Source: CAZFPA01 sp964520975
GTDB lineage: Bacteria > Bacillota > Negativicutes > Selenomonadales > Selenomonadaceae
NCBI GenBank assembly: GCA_964520975.1
Contig: CAZFPA010000002.1
Location: 40,265-104,264 of the forward strand
Direction of reading: 5' to 3'
Length of the DNA stretch: 64,000 nucleotides
Shown: positions 32,641 through 41,553 of the stretch, piece after piece
How the letters are laid out: every line of letters starts with the position of its first letter
Numbering within the stretch: position 1 is the first letter of the stretch
Program-made: the position numbers and the translations under genes
Notes under the pieces: model-generated
Told to the model about the DNA's origin: nothing
Seen by the model: only the letters and a program-made list of their open reading frames with translations
Databases searched by the model: none

Positions 32641-33975
32641 ATGGATAAGGCACGTGAAGCTGCCGTAAAAATAATCAATGAGGTCCACGAAAAGGGAGCC
32701 TATGCGAATGTAGCCCTGGTACAGGAGCTGCGTCGACAGGAACTCTCGGATGTGGACCGTCGTTTTGTCACCGAGCTGGTCTATGGAACGGTGAAGGCCG
32801 GAGCCACGCTGGACTGGATTTTGCGCCGGTATGTGAACCGGCCCGTCAAAAAAATTCCGCCGATGATCGCCGATATCCTGCGTCTCGGGCTCTACCAGCT
32901 CTTTTTTATGGACCGGATTCCCGCGTCAGCAGCCTGCAATGAGGCGGTTGAACTTGCAAAGCGCTACGGACATCCTGGTACGGTGAAGTTTGTGAATGCC
33001 GTGCTGCGGACAGCCGTACGTGAGCCAGAAAAGGCGGCCTTCCCGGAGGGAAAGGGGCAGGCAACCACGCAGCTGGCGCTTGCTTCTCAGCATCCGGAAT
33101 GGCTTGTGCGGCGCTGGATACGGGAGTTTGGCTATGCGGAGGCAGCAGCGCTCTGTGCGTTTGATAATGAACAGGCGGTGCTGTCCCTGCGGACGAATAC
33201 CTTGAAAATCAGCCGGGAAGATCTGTTGACCCGGCTGCAGGACGAAGGGGCGGAAGGGGAAGCGTCTGCATGGGCACCGGAAGGTATCCGCTGTCTTTCC
33301 CACGGGGCGCTGGACTGCCTGCCATCGCTGCAGCAGGGACTTTTCCAGGTACAGGATGAGAGTTCCATGCAGGTGGCTCATGTGGTTGCGCCCCAGCCCG
33401 GTGAGTTCATCATCGATACCTGCAGTGCGCCGGGCGGCAAGACGACGCATCTGGCGGCAATCATGGAAAATACCGGGCGTATTCTCGCGCTGGACATCTA
33501 TGAGCACAAGCTGCAGCGGGTAACTGAGAATGCTGCGCGGCTCGGCATATCCATCATTGAAACGAAGCTGCTGGATGCCCGTGAGGTCGGTGAACTGTAT
33601 GCCGGCCAGGCTGACCGCGTGCTGGTGGATGCCCCCTGCTCCGGTCTCGGTGTATTGCGCCGCAAGCCGGATGCCCGTTGGAATAAGACGCCGGAGCAGC
33701 TCGCGGAGCTGCCGCCGCTGCAGCTGGAGATTCTCAGCAGTGCAGCCAGGGCTGTAAAGCCGGGGGGCGTACTGGTCTACAGTACCTGTACGATCCTGCG
33801 GGAAGAGAACCAGGCTGTTGTCGAGGCTTTTCTCGCGGCACAGCCGGATTTTTTCCTGGAGAAGACGGGACACTTCCTGCCGGGGAAACCACGGGAGGAT
33901 GCTATGGTACAGCTGCTTCCGCAGCGCGATGGGACGGATGGCTTTTTCATCGCCCGGCTGCGGAGAAAGGAATAG
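32641..33975 (+). CDS. rsmB: 16S rRNA (cytosine967-C5)-methyltransferase RsmB
   Basis: The 444-residue protein has an N-terminal NusB-like RNA-binding domain (about 1-135) and a Rossmann methyltransferase domain. Motifs are 'DTCSAPGGKTTHLA' (SAM), 'DAPCSGLGVLRRKPD' (motif IV Cys) and 'VYSTCTILREENQ' (motif VI, catalytic Cys). It methylates C967 of 16S rRNA. It starts on the base after the DUF116 stop codon, with GGAG in the preceding coding end. Confidence 0.95.
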   Translation: MDKAREAAVKIINEVHEKGAYANVALVQELRRQELSDVDRRFVTELVYGTVKAGATLDWILRRYVNRPVKKIPPMIADILRLGLYQLFFMDRIPASAACNEAVELAKRYGHPGTVKFVNAVLRTAVREPEKAAFPEGKGQATTQLALASQHPEWLVRRWIREFGYAEAAALCAFDNEQAVLSLRTNTLKISREDLLTRLQDEGAEGEASAWAPEGIRCLSHGALDCLPSLQQGLFQVQDESSMQVAHVVAPQPGEFIIDTCSAPGGKTTHLAAIMENTGRILALDIYEHKLQRVTENAARLGISIIETKLLDAREVGELYAGQADRVLVDAPCSGLGVLRRKPDARWNKTPEQLAELPPLQLEILSSAARAVKPGGVLVYSTCTILREENQAVVEAFLAAQPDFFLEKTGHFLPGKPREDAMVQLLPQRDGTDGFFIARLRRKE

Positions 33976-33978
33976 AGT

Positions 33979-35013
33979 TTGGAAAATATATTTGGAATGG
34001 ATCTGCCATCGCTGCAGACAGCGCTGAAACCCTGGAAGGTGCCGGCGTATCGGGCCAAGCAGATCATGGATTGGATGTACGGCCAGGGTGTCGTTGATTT
34101 TGCGGCTATGCCGAATCTGCCGAAGGCCTTGCGGGAAAAGCTGGCACAGGCCTTTGCCATTGAGCGGCCGGTGCTGCGGGACCGGCAGGATTCCAGCGAT
34201 GGGCAGACCTCGAAGTTCCTGCTGGAGTTTGTCGATGGCGTAGCGGTCGAAACCGTGCTCATGCGGCAGTCTTATGGCAACAGCATCTGTGTTTCCACGC
34301 AGGCGGGCTGCAATATGGGCTGCGTGTTTTGTGCCTCCACGCTGCATGGCATGGTGCGGAACCTCACGACGGGGGAAATCCTTTCGCAGGTGTTCTTCAT
34401 CAATGAACTGCTGCAGCGGGAAGGGCAGAAGGTGGATACCATGGTCATCATGGGGTCAGGCGAGCCGATGATGAATTATGAGGCGGTAGTCGCTTTCATG
34501 CGCCTCTGCCATGCGCCGTATTGTCTCAACATGGGATATCGGAACATCACGGTTTCCAGCTCGGGCATTGTGCCGGAACTTTACCGGCTGGCCGAGGAAA
34601 ATATTCCGGTCACGCTTTCCATTTCACTGCATGCCCCGAACGATGCGCTGCGTTCAGAGCTCATGCCTATCAATCGGAAATACCCGCTGGCGGATGTGGT
34701 GGCTGCTGCCAGGCATTATGCGGATACCACGAAGCGCCGGGTAACCTATGAGTACATTCTCATCGAGGGCGTGAATGATGGGGAGGAGCAGGCGGCAGAG
34801 CTTTGCCAGCTCCTGCGCGGCCAGCTGGCCAGTGTGAATCTGATTCCCATCAATCCTGTTGTGGAACGCAATCTGCGGCGTCCTTCGCCGGAGCGCATCC
34901 AGGCCTTTGAGCGCTATCTGAGCCGTAAGCATATCACGGTTACGGTGCGCCGGGAGATGGGCAATGATATCCAGGCGGCCTGCGGGCAGCTGCGGAATCA
35001 GCATTTAAAATGA
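33979..35013 (+). CDS. rlmN: Dual-specificity RNA methyltransferase RlmN
   Basis: A radical-SAM enzyme that makes 2-methyladenosine at A2503 of 23S rRNA and A37 of some tRNAs. The 344-residue protein has the Fe-S motif CNMGCVFC (CxxxCxxC), SAM-site residues 'MGSGEPMMN', and the C-terminal 'EMGNDIQAACGQL' with the methyl-carrying Cys. The start is ATG 33979. A TTG in the neighbouring frame was not needed. It closes the def-to-rlmN unit. In many Firmicutes rlmN precedes the PP2C/PASTA kinase genes, as here. Confidence 0.95.
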   Translation: MENIFGMDLPSLQTALKPWKVPAYRAKQIMDWMYGQGVVDFAAMPNLPKALREKLAQAFAIERPVLRDRQDSSDGQTSKFLLEFVDGVAVETVLMRQSYGNSICVSTQAGCNMGCVFCASTLHGMVRNLTTGEILSQVFFINELLQREGQKVDTMVIMGSGEPMMNYEAVVAFMRLCHAPYCLNMGYRNITVSSSGIVPELYRLAEENIPVTLSISLHAPNDALRSELMPINRKYPLADVVAAARHYADTTKRRVTYEYILIEGVNDGEEQAAELCQLLRGQLASVNLIPINPVVERNLRRPSPERIQAFERYLSRKHITVTVRREMGNDIQAACGQLRNQHLK

Positions 35014-35075
35014 TTCCCGCCGTGTGCGGGGCTATCATTCGGAACCGGATGTTCCCTGCCTCTGCAGGTGGGGGA

Positions 35076-35137
35076 AACGGCAATACCGGGAGGAAATTGA
35101 TTTCGCGTTGCGAAATCTGGAACAATGGCGTTATAAT
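35076..35137 (+). repeat. Dispersed hairpin/promoter element, copy 3 (upstream of the FhaA-like gene)
   Basis: The core GATTTCGC-GTT-GCGAAATC is followed by TGGAACAATGGCGTTATAAT. Relative to copy 1 both stem arms change together (CC/GG to TC/GA), so pairing is kept. TTGCGA and TATAAT (35132-35137) are 18 bp apart and face the FHA gene at 35218. The outer left arm AACGGCAATA is longer and less regular here. Confidence 0.6.
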
Positions 35138-35217
35138 GAGATGTGCTATTTTTATGGGGCGAAGGTGCCGGGGGGATGCCGTTGGCATGAGAGCCATGAT
35201 TCTGCAGGGGGGATTCG

Positions 35218-35958
35218 GTGGGCTTTGCAAATTGGGAGTCTTTTCTTGAAAAACATATCGAGGGTTTCTTTACGAAGAAATTCAGCAGCGAGCTGGAGCC
35301 GGCAGAAGCTGTGCATCAGCTCGAGCGGGAGATCGTGCGCCGTCGCAAGAAGACGCGGCGGGGGGATCTCGTGCCCAATGGGTATGGACTGCAGATGAGT
35401 GGACAGGACTATCAGCGGCTCTGCGCCCGGCGCTTTCTCGATGCATTGTATCTTGCGGCGGAAAAGCTCGTCATCCGGGAGAATTGTTTCATGGACGGGC
35501 GGCTGCATATCACCGTGGAAAAGGATGCGAAGCTCAGCGAAGGTATGTGCGAGGTGATCTCGCGCTATGAGGAGGAGCCTGCGCCGCAGGCGGATAAGGC
35601 TGAACCGCATACCATTGTGCTTGATCGCTCGGAATTTCAACCCCCGTTGAATCTGCCCGCCCAGCACAAGACGGCGTCTCTGACCGTCATCGAGGGACCG
35701 GATCTCGATTCGTATCTGGAGATTGGAGAGCGGCAGGTATATCTTGGCCGGCGTGAGAGCAATGAATTCATCCTGACGGATACCAATGCTTCCCGGCTGC
35801 ATGCGTATATTTCCTATGAGCGGCATCGTCATGTGCTGCATGATGCGGAGAGTCTCAATGGAACCTGGGTCAGGGATAAGAAGATTGCGGATTATTGTCT
35901 GTGTTCGGGGGATGAATTCCGTATCGGCAGTACTGTTTTACTTTACGAGGTGATTTGA
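35218..35958 (+). CDS. FhaA-like protein (DUF3662 plus FHA domain)
   Basis: The 246-residue protein has an N-terminal DUF3662-type domain (about 1-125, 'FASWES-like start, FLEKHIEGFFTKKFSSELEP'), a linker, and a C-terminal FHA domain (about 155-246) with 'VYLGRRESNEFILTDTNASRLHAYISYE' and 'LNGTWVRDKKI'. FHA domains bind phosphothreonine, probably on the PASTA kinase or its targets encoded downstream. The order FhaA-FhaB-phosphatase-RodA-PBP-kinase mirrors the mycobacterial cluster. The start is GTG 35218, six or so bases after GGGGGGATTCG. Confidence 0.85.
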   Translation: MGFANWESFLEKHIEGFFTKKFSSELEPAEAVHQLEREIVRRRKKTRRGDLVPNGYGLQMSGQDYQRLCARRFLDALYLAAEKLVIRENCFMDGRLHITVEKDAKLSEGMCEVISRYEEEPAPQADKAEPHTIVLDRSEFQPPLNLPAQHKTASLTVIEGPDLDSYLEIGERQVYLGRRESNEFILTDTNASRLHAYISYERHRHVLHDAESLNGTWVRDKKIADYCLCSGDEFRIGSTVLLYEVI

Positions 35959-35959
35959 T

Positions 35960-36412
35960 TTGCCGACTACAGCTTTTTTCATTAAGGCATTGAGTGTGGT
36001 GCTGCAGTATGGTATCCTCATCTTATTGTTTTATTTTATCTATATGGTAGTAAAATTCATGCGGGAGGACAGTCGGCCGGCTGCGCTCGCGGCGCGGCCG
36101 CGGGAGACAAGTCAGCAGGAGGCTGTGCTCACGGTGACAGAATCCGGCGATGCTTCGCTGCAGGGCCGGCGTTTTGCTTTTTCTGAGGAAATATCCATCG
36201 GTCGTGGTGCCGAAAACGATATCGTCATCAATGATACCTATGTCTCCCATCACCATGCCGTGATTTCCCTGGTGAACAATCAGTATGTCATAGAAGATCT
36301 CAAGAGTGTGAACCATACCTATGTCAATGATCAGCTGCTTTCGGGCAGAGCCTATCTGCAGACAGGCGATCAGATACGCATTGGCATGGCCACGTTCCGG
36401 TTTGAGAGGTGA
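35960..36412 (+). CDS. FhaB-like membrane-anchored FHA protein
   Basis: A 150-residue protein with one N-terminal membrane span (about 10-30), a short linker and a single FHA domain (about 60-150, 'ISIGRGAENDIVINDTYVSHHHAVISL' and 'LKSVNHTYVNDQLL'). It probably docks threonine-phosphorylated partners at the membrane near the division or elongation machinery. The start is TTG 35960, after GAGGTGATT. It overlaps the phosphatase frame by a few bases. Confidence 0.88.
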   Translation: MPTTAFFIKALSVVLQYGILILLFYFIYMVVKFMREDSRPAALAARPRETSQQEAVLTVTESGDASLQGRRFAFSEEISIGRGAENDIVINDTYVSHHHAVISLVNNQYVIEDLKSVNHTYVNDQLLSGRAYLQTGDQIRIGMATFRFER

Positions 36413-36417
36413 TCGTT

Positions 36418-37131
36418 TTGGTAAAAGTATACAAGGCAACGGATATAGGCCTGGTTCGCAGCAGCAATGAAGACAGTATGCTCTGTCTGCCATCGGATAC
36501 CTATATGGTGGCGGATGGTATGGGTGGACATGCGGCCGGTGAGGTTGCCAGCCATATTTTCATAGATACGGCACGTGAACTCCTGCAGGCGCAGGAGCTT
36601 CCCTACAGTGAGCTCGTGCTCAAAAAGCTGGTGCTGCGGGCCAATACGGCCATCCTGCAGCAGGTGGCGGAGCATCCGGAATACAATGGCATGGGAACGA
36701 CTGCGACGGTCTTCCATCGGGAAGGAAACCGCGGCGTTTGGGCACATGTAGGGGACAGCCGTCTCTATTTGCTGCGCGGCGGCGTATTGCAGCAGATCAC
36801 CCGGGATCATTCCCTGGTGTCGGATCTGGTGGAAAATGGGACGATTACACAGGAACAGGCAAGGACACATCCGCGGAAGAATGTGCTCATGCGCGCAGTG
36901 GGTGTCGAGGAGGAGCTCATTGTGGATACCGGAAGCTTCGAGCTCCAGTCGGGCGACAGCATCCTGCTGTGTACGGACGGGCTCACGAATATGGTAGAAA
37001 ATGAGGAAATCCAGCGGCTGCTGCAGGTGCCGGAAGAGCAGGACAAGGCTTCTGCGCTTGTGGCGGCAGCCCTGGAGGCCGGCGGGCTCGATAATGTGAC
37101 CGCCGTAGTCGTAGTCTATGATGCGGAATAA
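36418..37131 (+). CDS. stp: PP2C-type serine/threonine protein phosphatase
   Basis: Reverses phosphorylation by the PASTA kinase in the same operon. The 237-residue protein shows the PP2C metal motifs 'NEDSM' , 'VADGMGGHAAGE', 'GTTATVFH', 'AHVGDSRLYLL' and 'LLCTDGLTNMV', ending in 'DNVTAVVV'. TTG 36418 is preferred because GAGAGGTG lies 6 nt upstream. The frame is open to GTG 36409, which overlaps the FHA gene stop. Its end overlaps the ftsW/rodA start by 14 bp. Confidence 0.93.
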   Translation: MVKVYKATDIGLVRSSNEDSMLCLPSDTYMVADGMGGHAAGEVASHIFIDTARELLQAQELPYSELVLKKLVLRANTAILQQVAEHPEYNGMGTTATVFHREGNRGVWAHVGDSRLYLLRGGVLQQITRDHSLVSDLVENGTITQEQARTHPRKNVLMRAVGVEEELIVDTGSFELQSGDSILLCTDGLTNMVENEEIQRLLQVPEEQDKASALVAAALEAGGLDNVTAVVVVYDAE

Positions 37132-38377
37132 GAGCTGGCGGCTGCTGCTGCCGGCGCTGGGAATTCTGCTGGCGGGTACGGGAGTCCTCCTCCTGAAAAC
37201 GTATCCGGCTGCTGACTATGCGTTTGCTCCCTGGCTGGGAGCCGTGGCCGTACTGGCCGTGGTCATCCAGCTGTTGCTGCAGCGCAGCCGCCCGCAGGTC
37301 GATGTATGGCTGTTTCCGATGGTACTGTTCTTTGCGAGCATCGGAATCATCATGGTTGCCCGTTTGAAGCCGGCGCTGTTTGTGCCGCAGCTTCGCTGGC
37401 TGCTCATCGGCATGGCGGTATTTTTGCTGATGATCCGGCTTTCAGACCGGATTTTATCTTTTGTCGAGTACCCCTATCTTGTGGGAGTCTGCTGCCTGGT
37501 TGTCCTCTGCACGCCGCTGTTTCTGGGAACTGAGATTGGCGGCAGCCGCAACTGGCTGGTCTTTGGCCCGTTCCAGGTACAGCCCTCGGAATTCGGCAAG
37601 ATTCTCATTGTCATGTTCCTGTCGGCGTACCTGGCGGATCACAAGAACGTACTCATGCTGCCGAGCCGCCGTTTCCTGTTCCTGCATCTGCCGCCGCTTC
37701 GCTTTATCGCTCCGCTGCTCTGTATCTGGGGCATTGCGGTGCTCATGTTCGTGATTCAGAAGGATTTGGGCTCGGCGCTGCTCTTTTTCGGGATAGCGAT
37801 CCTCATGACCTATATGGCTACCGGCAACAAATCCTATGTGTTTCTGGCCCTGAGCTTCTTTGCACTCTCGGCGGTAGCCAGCTATATGATGTTCGGCCAT
37901 GTGCGGGTGCGCTTCAATATATGGCTGAATCCCTGGAGCGACCCGAACGGGCAGGCTTACCAGGTCGTACAGTCACTGTTTGCGCTTGGCTCCGGGGGAG
38001 TCTGGGGAACCGGCTTTGCCCATGGGCATCCGGGGCTTATTCCGGAGGTCCACACGGACTTCATCTTTTCGGCGATTGCGGAGGAGCTTGGGTTGCTGGG
38101 GGCGGCAATGGTCATCCTGGCGTATCTGCTCTTCTTTTATCGCAGTGTGCGCATTGCCATGCAATGCCAGCAGGATGTGCGTGTTTTGCTCGCGGCCGGC
38201 TTTGCAGTGGTGTTTTTGCTGCAGGCCTTCATCATCCTGGCCGGGGTCACGAAATTCCTGCCATTGACAGGAATCACGCTGCCGTTCATAAGCTATGGCG
38301 GCAGTTCGATGGTGTCTGGCTTCATTATGCTGGGTCTTTTGACAGCACTCTCAAAAAGGGAGAATGGCAATGGTTGA
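37118..38377 (+). CDS. FtsW/RodA/SpoVE-family SEDS glycosyltransferase
   Basis: A 419-residue polytopic protein with about ten spans. SEDS motifs include 'GSRNWLVFGPFQVQPSEFGKI', the conserved Asp region 'NPWSDPNGQAYQVVQSLFALGSGGVWGTG', 'VHTDFIFSAIAEELGLLGA' and 'LPLTGITLPFISYGGSSM'. SEDS proteins polymerise lipid II glycan strands together with a class B PBP, here encoded directly downstream with an overlap. RodA (elongation) versus FtsW (division) cannot be settled, but pairing with a PBP of this length and with FHA genes favours a RodA-like role as in mycobacteria. Confidence 0.9.
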   Translation: MMRNKSWRLLLPALGILLAGTGVLLLKTYPAADYAFAPWLGAVAVLAVVIQLLLQRSRPQVDVWLFPMVLFFASIGIIMVARLKPALFVPQLRWLLIGMAVFLLMIRLSDRILSFVEYPYLVGVCCLVVLCTPLFLGTEIGGSRNWLVFGPFQVQPSEFGKILIVMFLSAYLADHKNVLMLPSRRFLFLHLPPLRFIAPLLCIWGIAVLMFVIQKDLGSALLFFGIAILMTYMATGNKSYVFLALSFFALSAVASYMMFGHVRVRFNIWLNPWSDPNGQAYQVVQSLFALGSGGVWGTGFAHGHPGLIPEVHTDFIFSAIAEELGLLGAAMVILAYLLFFYRSVRIAMQCQQDVRVLLAAGFAVVFLLQAFIILAGVTKFLPLTGITLPFISYGGSSMVSGFIMLGLLTALSKRENGNG

Positions 38378-39770
38378 ACGCAATATCAAAAAATACGTAG
38401 GCCGGACAGCAATTTTTTTGCTGGGGTGCTTTCTGGTGCTCCTTGGCTATATTGTTTATCTGCAGACCTATATGGCGCCGTCCCTGGCGTCCAATCCGCT
38501 GAACCAGCGCAGTGCGGTGGCTGAGGCGGATATCCTGCGCGGTTCGATTCTCGACGCGCAGGGAAAGAAGCTGGCGGTAAGCCAGAAGCCGGGTGAGCGA
38601 AGCTATCCCTTTGGGGAGAGCATGGCGCCGGTGACTGGCTATATCGGAGAGAAAATAGGCAACGCCGGTATTGAGGGCTATGCGAACCGGGATCTGATGG
38701 GAATGGCTGAGGATGTGAGCCGGCTGGGGCCGGTTGCACAGCTTTTTGTATCGGATCGCGGCAATGATGTCAAGCTCACTGTGGATGCTGATGTACAGCA
38801 GGCTGCGTATGCAGCCCTTGGTCGCCGCAAGGGTGCGGTGGTCGTGCTGGACGCGCAGACCGGAGCTGTGCTGGCTATGGTGAGCCGGCCTTCCTTTGAT
38901 CCGGCCGGCATTGAAGCGCAGTGGGACAGTCTGCGGCAGCAGTCCGATGGTCCGCTGCTCAATCGTGCTTCGCAGGGGCTGTATCCGCCGGGATCGACAC
39001 TCAAGGTCATGATGGCGGATGCGGCTTTGAAGGAAAAGGCGACGGACCAGCAGGAGATTTTCCACTGCACGGGCAAACTCGACCTTGGCGGCGGCTATGT
39101 GCTGCAGGAAAGTCACGGGGCTGTACATGGGGATGTGAACCTGGAACAGGCGGTGACGGAATCCTGCAACATTACCTTTGGCACGCTGGCCATGCGCATG
39201 GGCGCATCCAAGCTGGATGCCGCTTTTGATCGCTTTGGCTTCCGTAAGACCTTCGATAATGAAATCGTTGAGTCCGCCGCACACCTGCCGGATTTTTCCA
39301 AGCTTGGCAAGGGCGATACCGCGCAGGTAGGTATCGGCCAGAGCTCGCTGCTCGTGACACCGCTGCGCATGGCTATGCTGGCGGCGGCTTTTGCGAATCA
39401 GGGCGTGATGATGAAGCCCTATCTGATTGATGAGGTTATTTCACCTGGTGGTGTTATAATAAAGAAAGGCAGCGCTGCAAAATGGCTGGAGGCAACTTCA
39501 GCAGAGCGTGCCGCTATTATTGATGGCTTTATGGAAAAGGTAGTCCAGAAGGGTACCGGAACGGCAGCGCGGGTCGATGGCATCCGTGTGACCGGTAAGA
39601 CCGGTACGGCTGAGAACGCTGCAGGAGCGGACCATGCCTGGTTCATCGGTTCGGCAGCACTGAAGCATCGAAAGATTGCTTTTGCAATCATTGTTGAAAA
39701 CAGCGGCGGAGGCGGCACGGAGGCTGCACCTATCGCGAGAAAAATAATCATGAGTTTATTGGATAAATAG
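38370..39770 (+). CDS. Class B penicillin-binding protein (transpeptidase)
   Basis: The 466-residue protein has an N-terminal membrane anchor (about 11-33), a short dimerisation-type region and a transpeptidase domain. Active-site motifs are 'PGSTLK' (SxxK), 'SCN' in 'TESCNITFG' (SxN) and 'VTGKTGTAEN' (KTG). It resembles PbpA/PBP2-type partners of SEDS proteins and cross-links peptidoglycan outside the membrane. ATG 38370 has AAGGGAG seven bases before it. ATG 38364 is too close to that site. It overlaps the SEDS gene by eight bases and precedes the kinase by 11 bp. Confidence 0.92.
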   Translation: MVERNIKKYVGRTAIFLLGCFLVLLGYIVYLQTYMAPSLASNPLNQRSAVAEADILRGSILDAQGKKLAVSQKPGERSYPFGESMAPVTGYIGEKIGNAGIEGYANRDLMGMAEDVSRLGPVAQLFVSDRGNDVKLTVDADVQQAAYAALGRRKGAVVVLDAQTGAVLAMVSRPSFDPAGIEAQWDSLRQQSDGPLLNRASQGLYPPGSTLKVMMADAALKEKATDQQEIFHCTGKLDLGGGYVLQESHGAVHGDVNLEQAVTESCNITFGTLAMRMGASKLDAAFDRFGFRKTFDNEIVESAAHLPDFSKLGKGDTAQVGIGQSSLLVTPLRMAMLAAAFANQGVMMKPYLIDEVISPGGVIIKKGSAAKWLEATSAERAAIIDGFMEKVVQKGTGTAARVDGIRVTGKTGTAENAAGADHAWFIGSAALKHRKIAFAIIVENSGGGGTEAAPIARKIIMSLLDK

Positions 39771-39781
39771 GAGGTAGCATC

Positions 39782-41518
39782 ATGACAGAGCGAACTTTAG
39801 CCCGTCGGTATGAGCTGTTGGAGCTCATCGGCGGCGGTGGAATGGCCGATGTCTACAAGGCCCATGATAAGCTGCTGGATCGTCCAGTGGCGGTGAAGAT
39901 ACTGCACGCACAGTTTTCCAATGATGCGGATTTCATTGACAAATTCCATCGGGAAGCCCAGGGCGCGGCCCGTCTGGCCCATCCGAACATCGTGAATATC
40001 TACGATGTCGGTGAGGAGGCCGGCAGCCATTACATTGTGATGGAGTATGTGCCTGGCGACACGCTCAAGACGAGAATCCAGCAGGAGGGGCATTTGTCCG
40101 TTGAGGAGTCCCTGCAGATTGCGAAGGATATTGCGAGTGCGCTGGAACAGGCCCATCGCAATAATCTCGTGCATTGTGATATCAAACCCCATAATATTCT
40201 CATGATGCCGGACGGACACATCAAGGTGGCCGACTTTGGCATTGCCAGGGCGGTGACCGCTTCGACGATGACCTACAGCGGCAGCGTCATCGGCTCGGTG
40301 CATTATTTTTCACCGGAGCAGGCAAAAGGCAGTATGATTACGCCAAAATCGGATATTTATTCCCTGGGCGTTGTGATGTATGAGATGCTTACGGGGCAGC
40401 TGCCGTTTACCGGTGAGACCTCGGTAGGGATTGCAATCAAGCATCTGCAGGAGGAGGCACCGACCGTGCGCCAGGCAGATCCTTCGATTCCGCCCGTGGT
40501 GGAGGCTATCGTCTCCAAGGCAATGGGCAAGGTGGCGGAGGAACGTCCGAGTGCGACAGAGATGATCCGTGATATCGAACAGGCGGAGAGCATGCTCTAT
40601 CAGAAAACAGCTTCCGCAGTACCGGACCCCTTTGCAACGCAGGTGTTGCCGCGGGTTTCGGCCGATATGCCGGTGTCTCATGCCAGGCAGTCTGTTGAAC
40701 CGGCCGAGGAGAAAAGCTCGGTATTCAAATCCAAGAAATTTGTTTTGGGACTCGTTGCTATATTGATTATGGGCTTTTTTGTCGGCTCGTTCCTCTCCTA
40801 TGGTAAGTTCTGGAGTACGGCGGAGGTCGTTGTGCCGGATGTGGTTGGCAAGCAGATGACGCTGGCCAAGCAGATCCTGGAGGACAAGAATCTGCGTGTG
40901 AAGATCGCGGAGACCTATGATGCGAGTGTTCCGGCCGGTCAGGTGGTATCGCAGTATCCGGAGGCGGGCTCCAAGGTGAAGGAGCAGCGGCTCGTGACGG
41001 TCTATATCAGCAAGGGCGGCGAGGAAATCGAGATGCCGGATCTTAAGGGACTGTCCCGTGAGAATGCGGAGGAGAAGCTCAAGAAGGTGGGGCTGAAACT
41101 CGGAAGCATCTATGAGAAGAACTCCAGTGAGGAAGCCGGTACCGTCATCGCGCAGGACCCGCGGGCCGGTTCCAAGATCAGCAAGGGGCAGAGCGTAGAT
41201 ATCACGGTGAGCAAGGGCGAGAAAAAGCAGAAAATCGCGCTGCCGGATTACCGCGGGGCATCCCTGGATGCCGCCAAAGCAAATCTGAGCTCGAATAAGC
41301 TGCGTGTTGGCAGTCTGTCGAGAGAGGCAAGCTCGCAGCCGGAAGGTACGATCATTGGGCAGTCGCCGGCGGCCGGTTCAGAGGTTTCCGAAGGAACCGC
41401 GATTGATTTCGTGCTGGCAGGGCCGTCCAAGACGGTGGACAAGAGCCCGGCGAAGCCTACGGACAGCGATAACCAGCCGTCAGCCAAGCGGAATGATGGC
41501 AGCAAGGGCGGCAAATAA
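39782..41518 (+). CDS. prkC: PASTA-domain serine/threonine protein kinase (PrkC/PknB type)
   Basis: The 578-residue receptor kinase has a kinase domain about 10-270 with GGGGMADVYKA, Lys39, the catalytic loop HCDIKPHN (131-138), DFG at 151-153 and SPEQA. One membrane span lies at about 320-340, then three extracellular PASTA domains (about 350-555) and a polar tail. PASTA repeats bind peptidoglycan fragments and report wall status. The loop reads HCD instead of HRD, so it is a non-RD kinase. GGAGG lies 8 nt before ATG 39782. Likely targets include the FHA proteins and PBP in the operon. Confidence 0.93.
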   Translation: MTERTLARRYELLELIGGGGMADVYKAHDKLLDRPVAVKILHAQFSNDADFIDKFHREAQGAARLAHPNIVNIYDVGEEAGSHYIVMEYVPGDTLKTRIQQEGHLSVEESLQIAKDIASALEQAHRNNLVHCDIKPHNILMMPDGHIKVADFGIARAVTASTMTYSGSVIGSVHYFSPEQAKGSMITPKSDIYSLGVVMYEMLTGQLPFTGETSVGIAIKHLQEEAPTVRQADPSIPPVVEAIVSKAMGKVAEERPSATEMIRDIEQAESMLYQKTASAVPDPFATQVLPRVSADMPVSHARQSVEPAEEKSSVFKSKKFVLGLVAILIMGFFVGSFLSYGKFWSTAEVVVPDVVGKQMTLAKQILEDKNLRVKIAETYDASVPAGQVVSQYPEAGSKVKEQRLVTVYISKGGEEIEMPDLKGLSRENAEEKLKKVGLKLGSIYEKNSSEEAGTVIAQDPRAGSKISKGQSVDITVSKGEKKQKIALPDYRGASLDAAKANLSSNKLRVGSLSREASSQPEGTIIGQSPAAGSEVSEGTAIDFVLAGPSKTVDKSPAKPTDSDNQPSAKRNDGSKGGK

Positions 41519-41553
41519 ATAGGGAATTGCGATTCCTGAAAAAGGAGTTTTTC

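Noticed and set aside
32926..34347. A 473-codon minus-strand frame opposite rsmB/rlmN
   Set aside because: Same cause. It lies wholly antisense to two well-supported genes.
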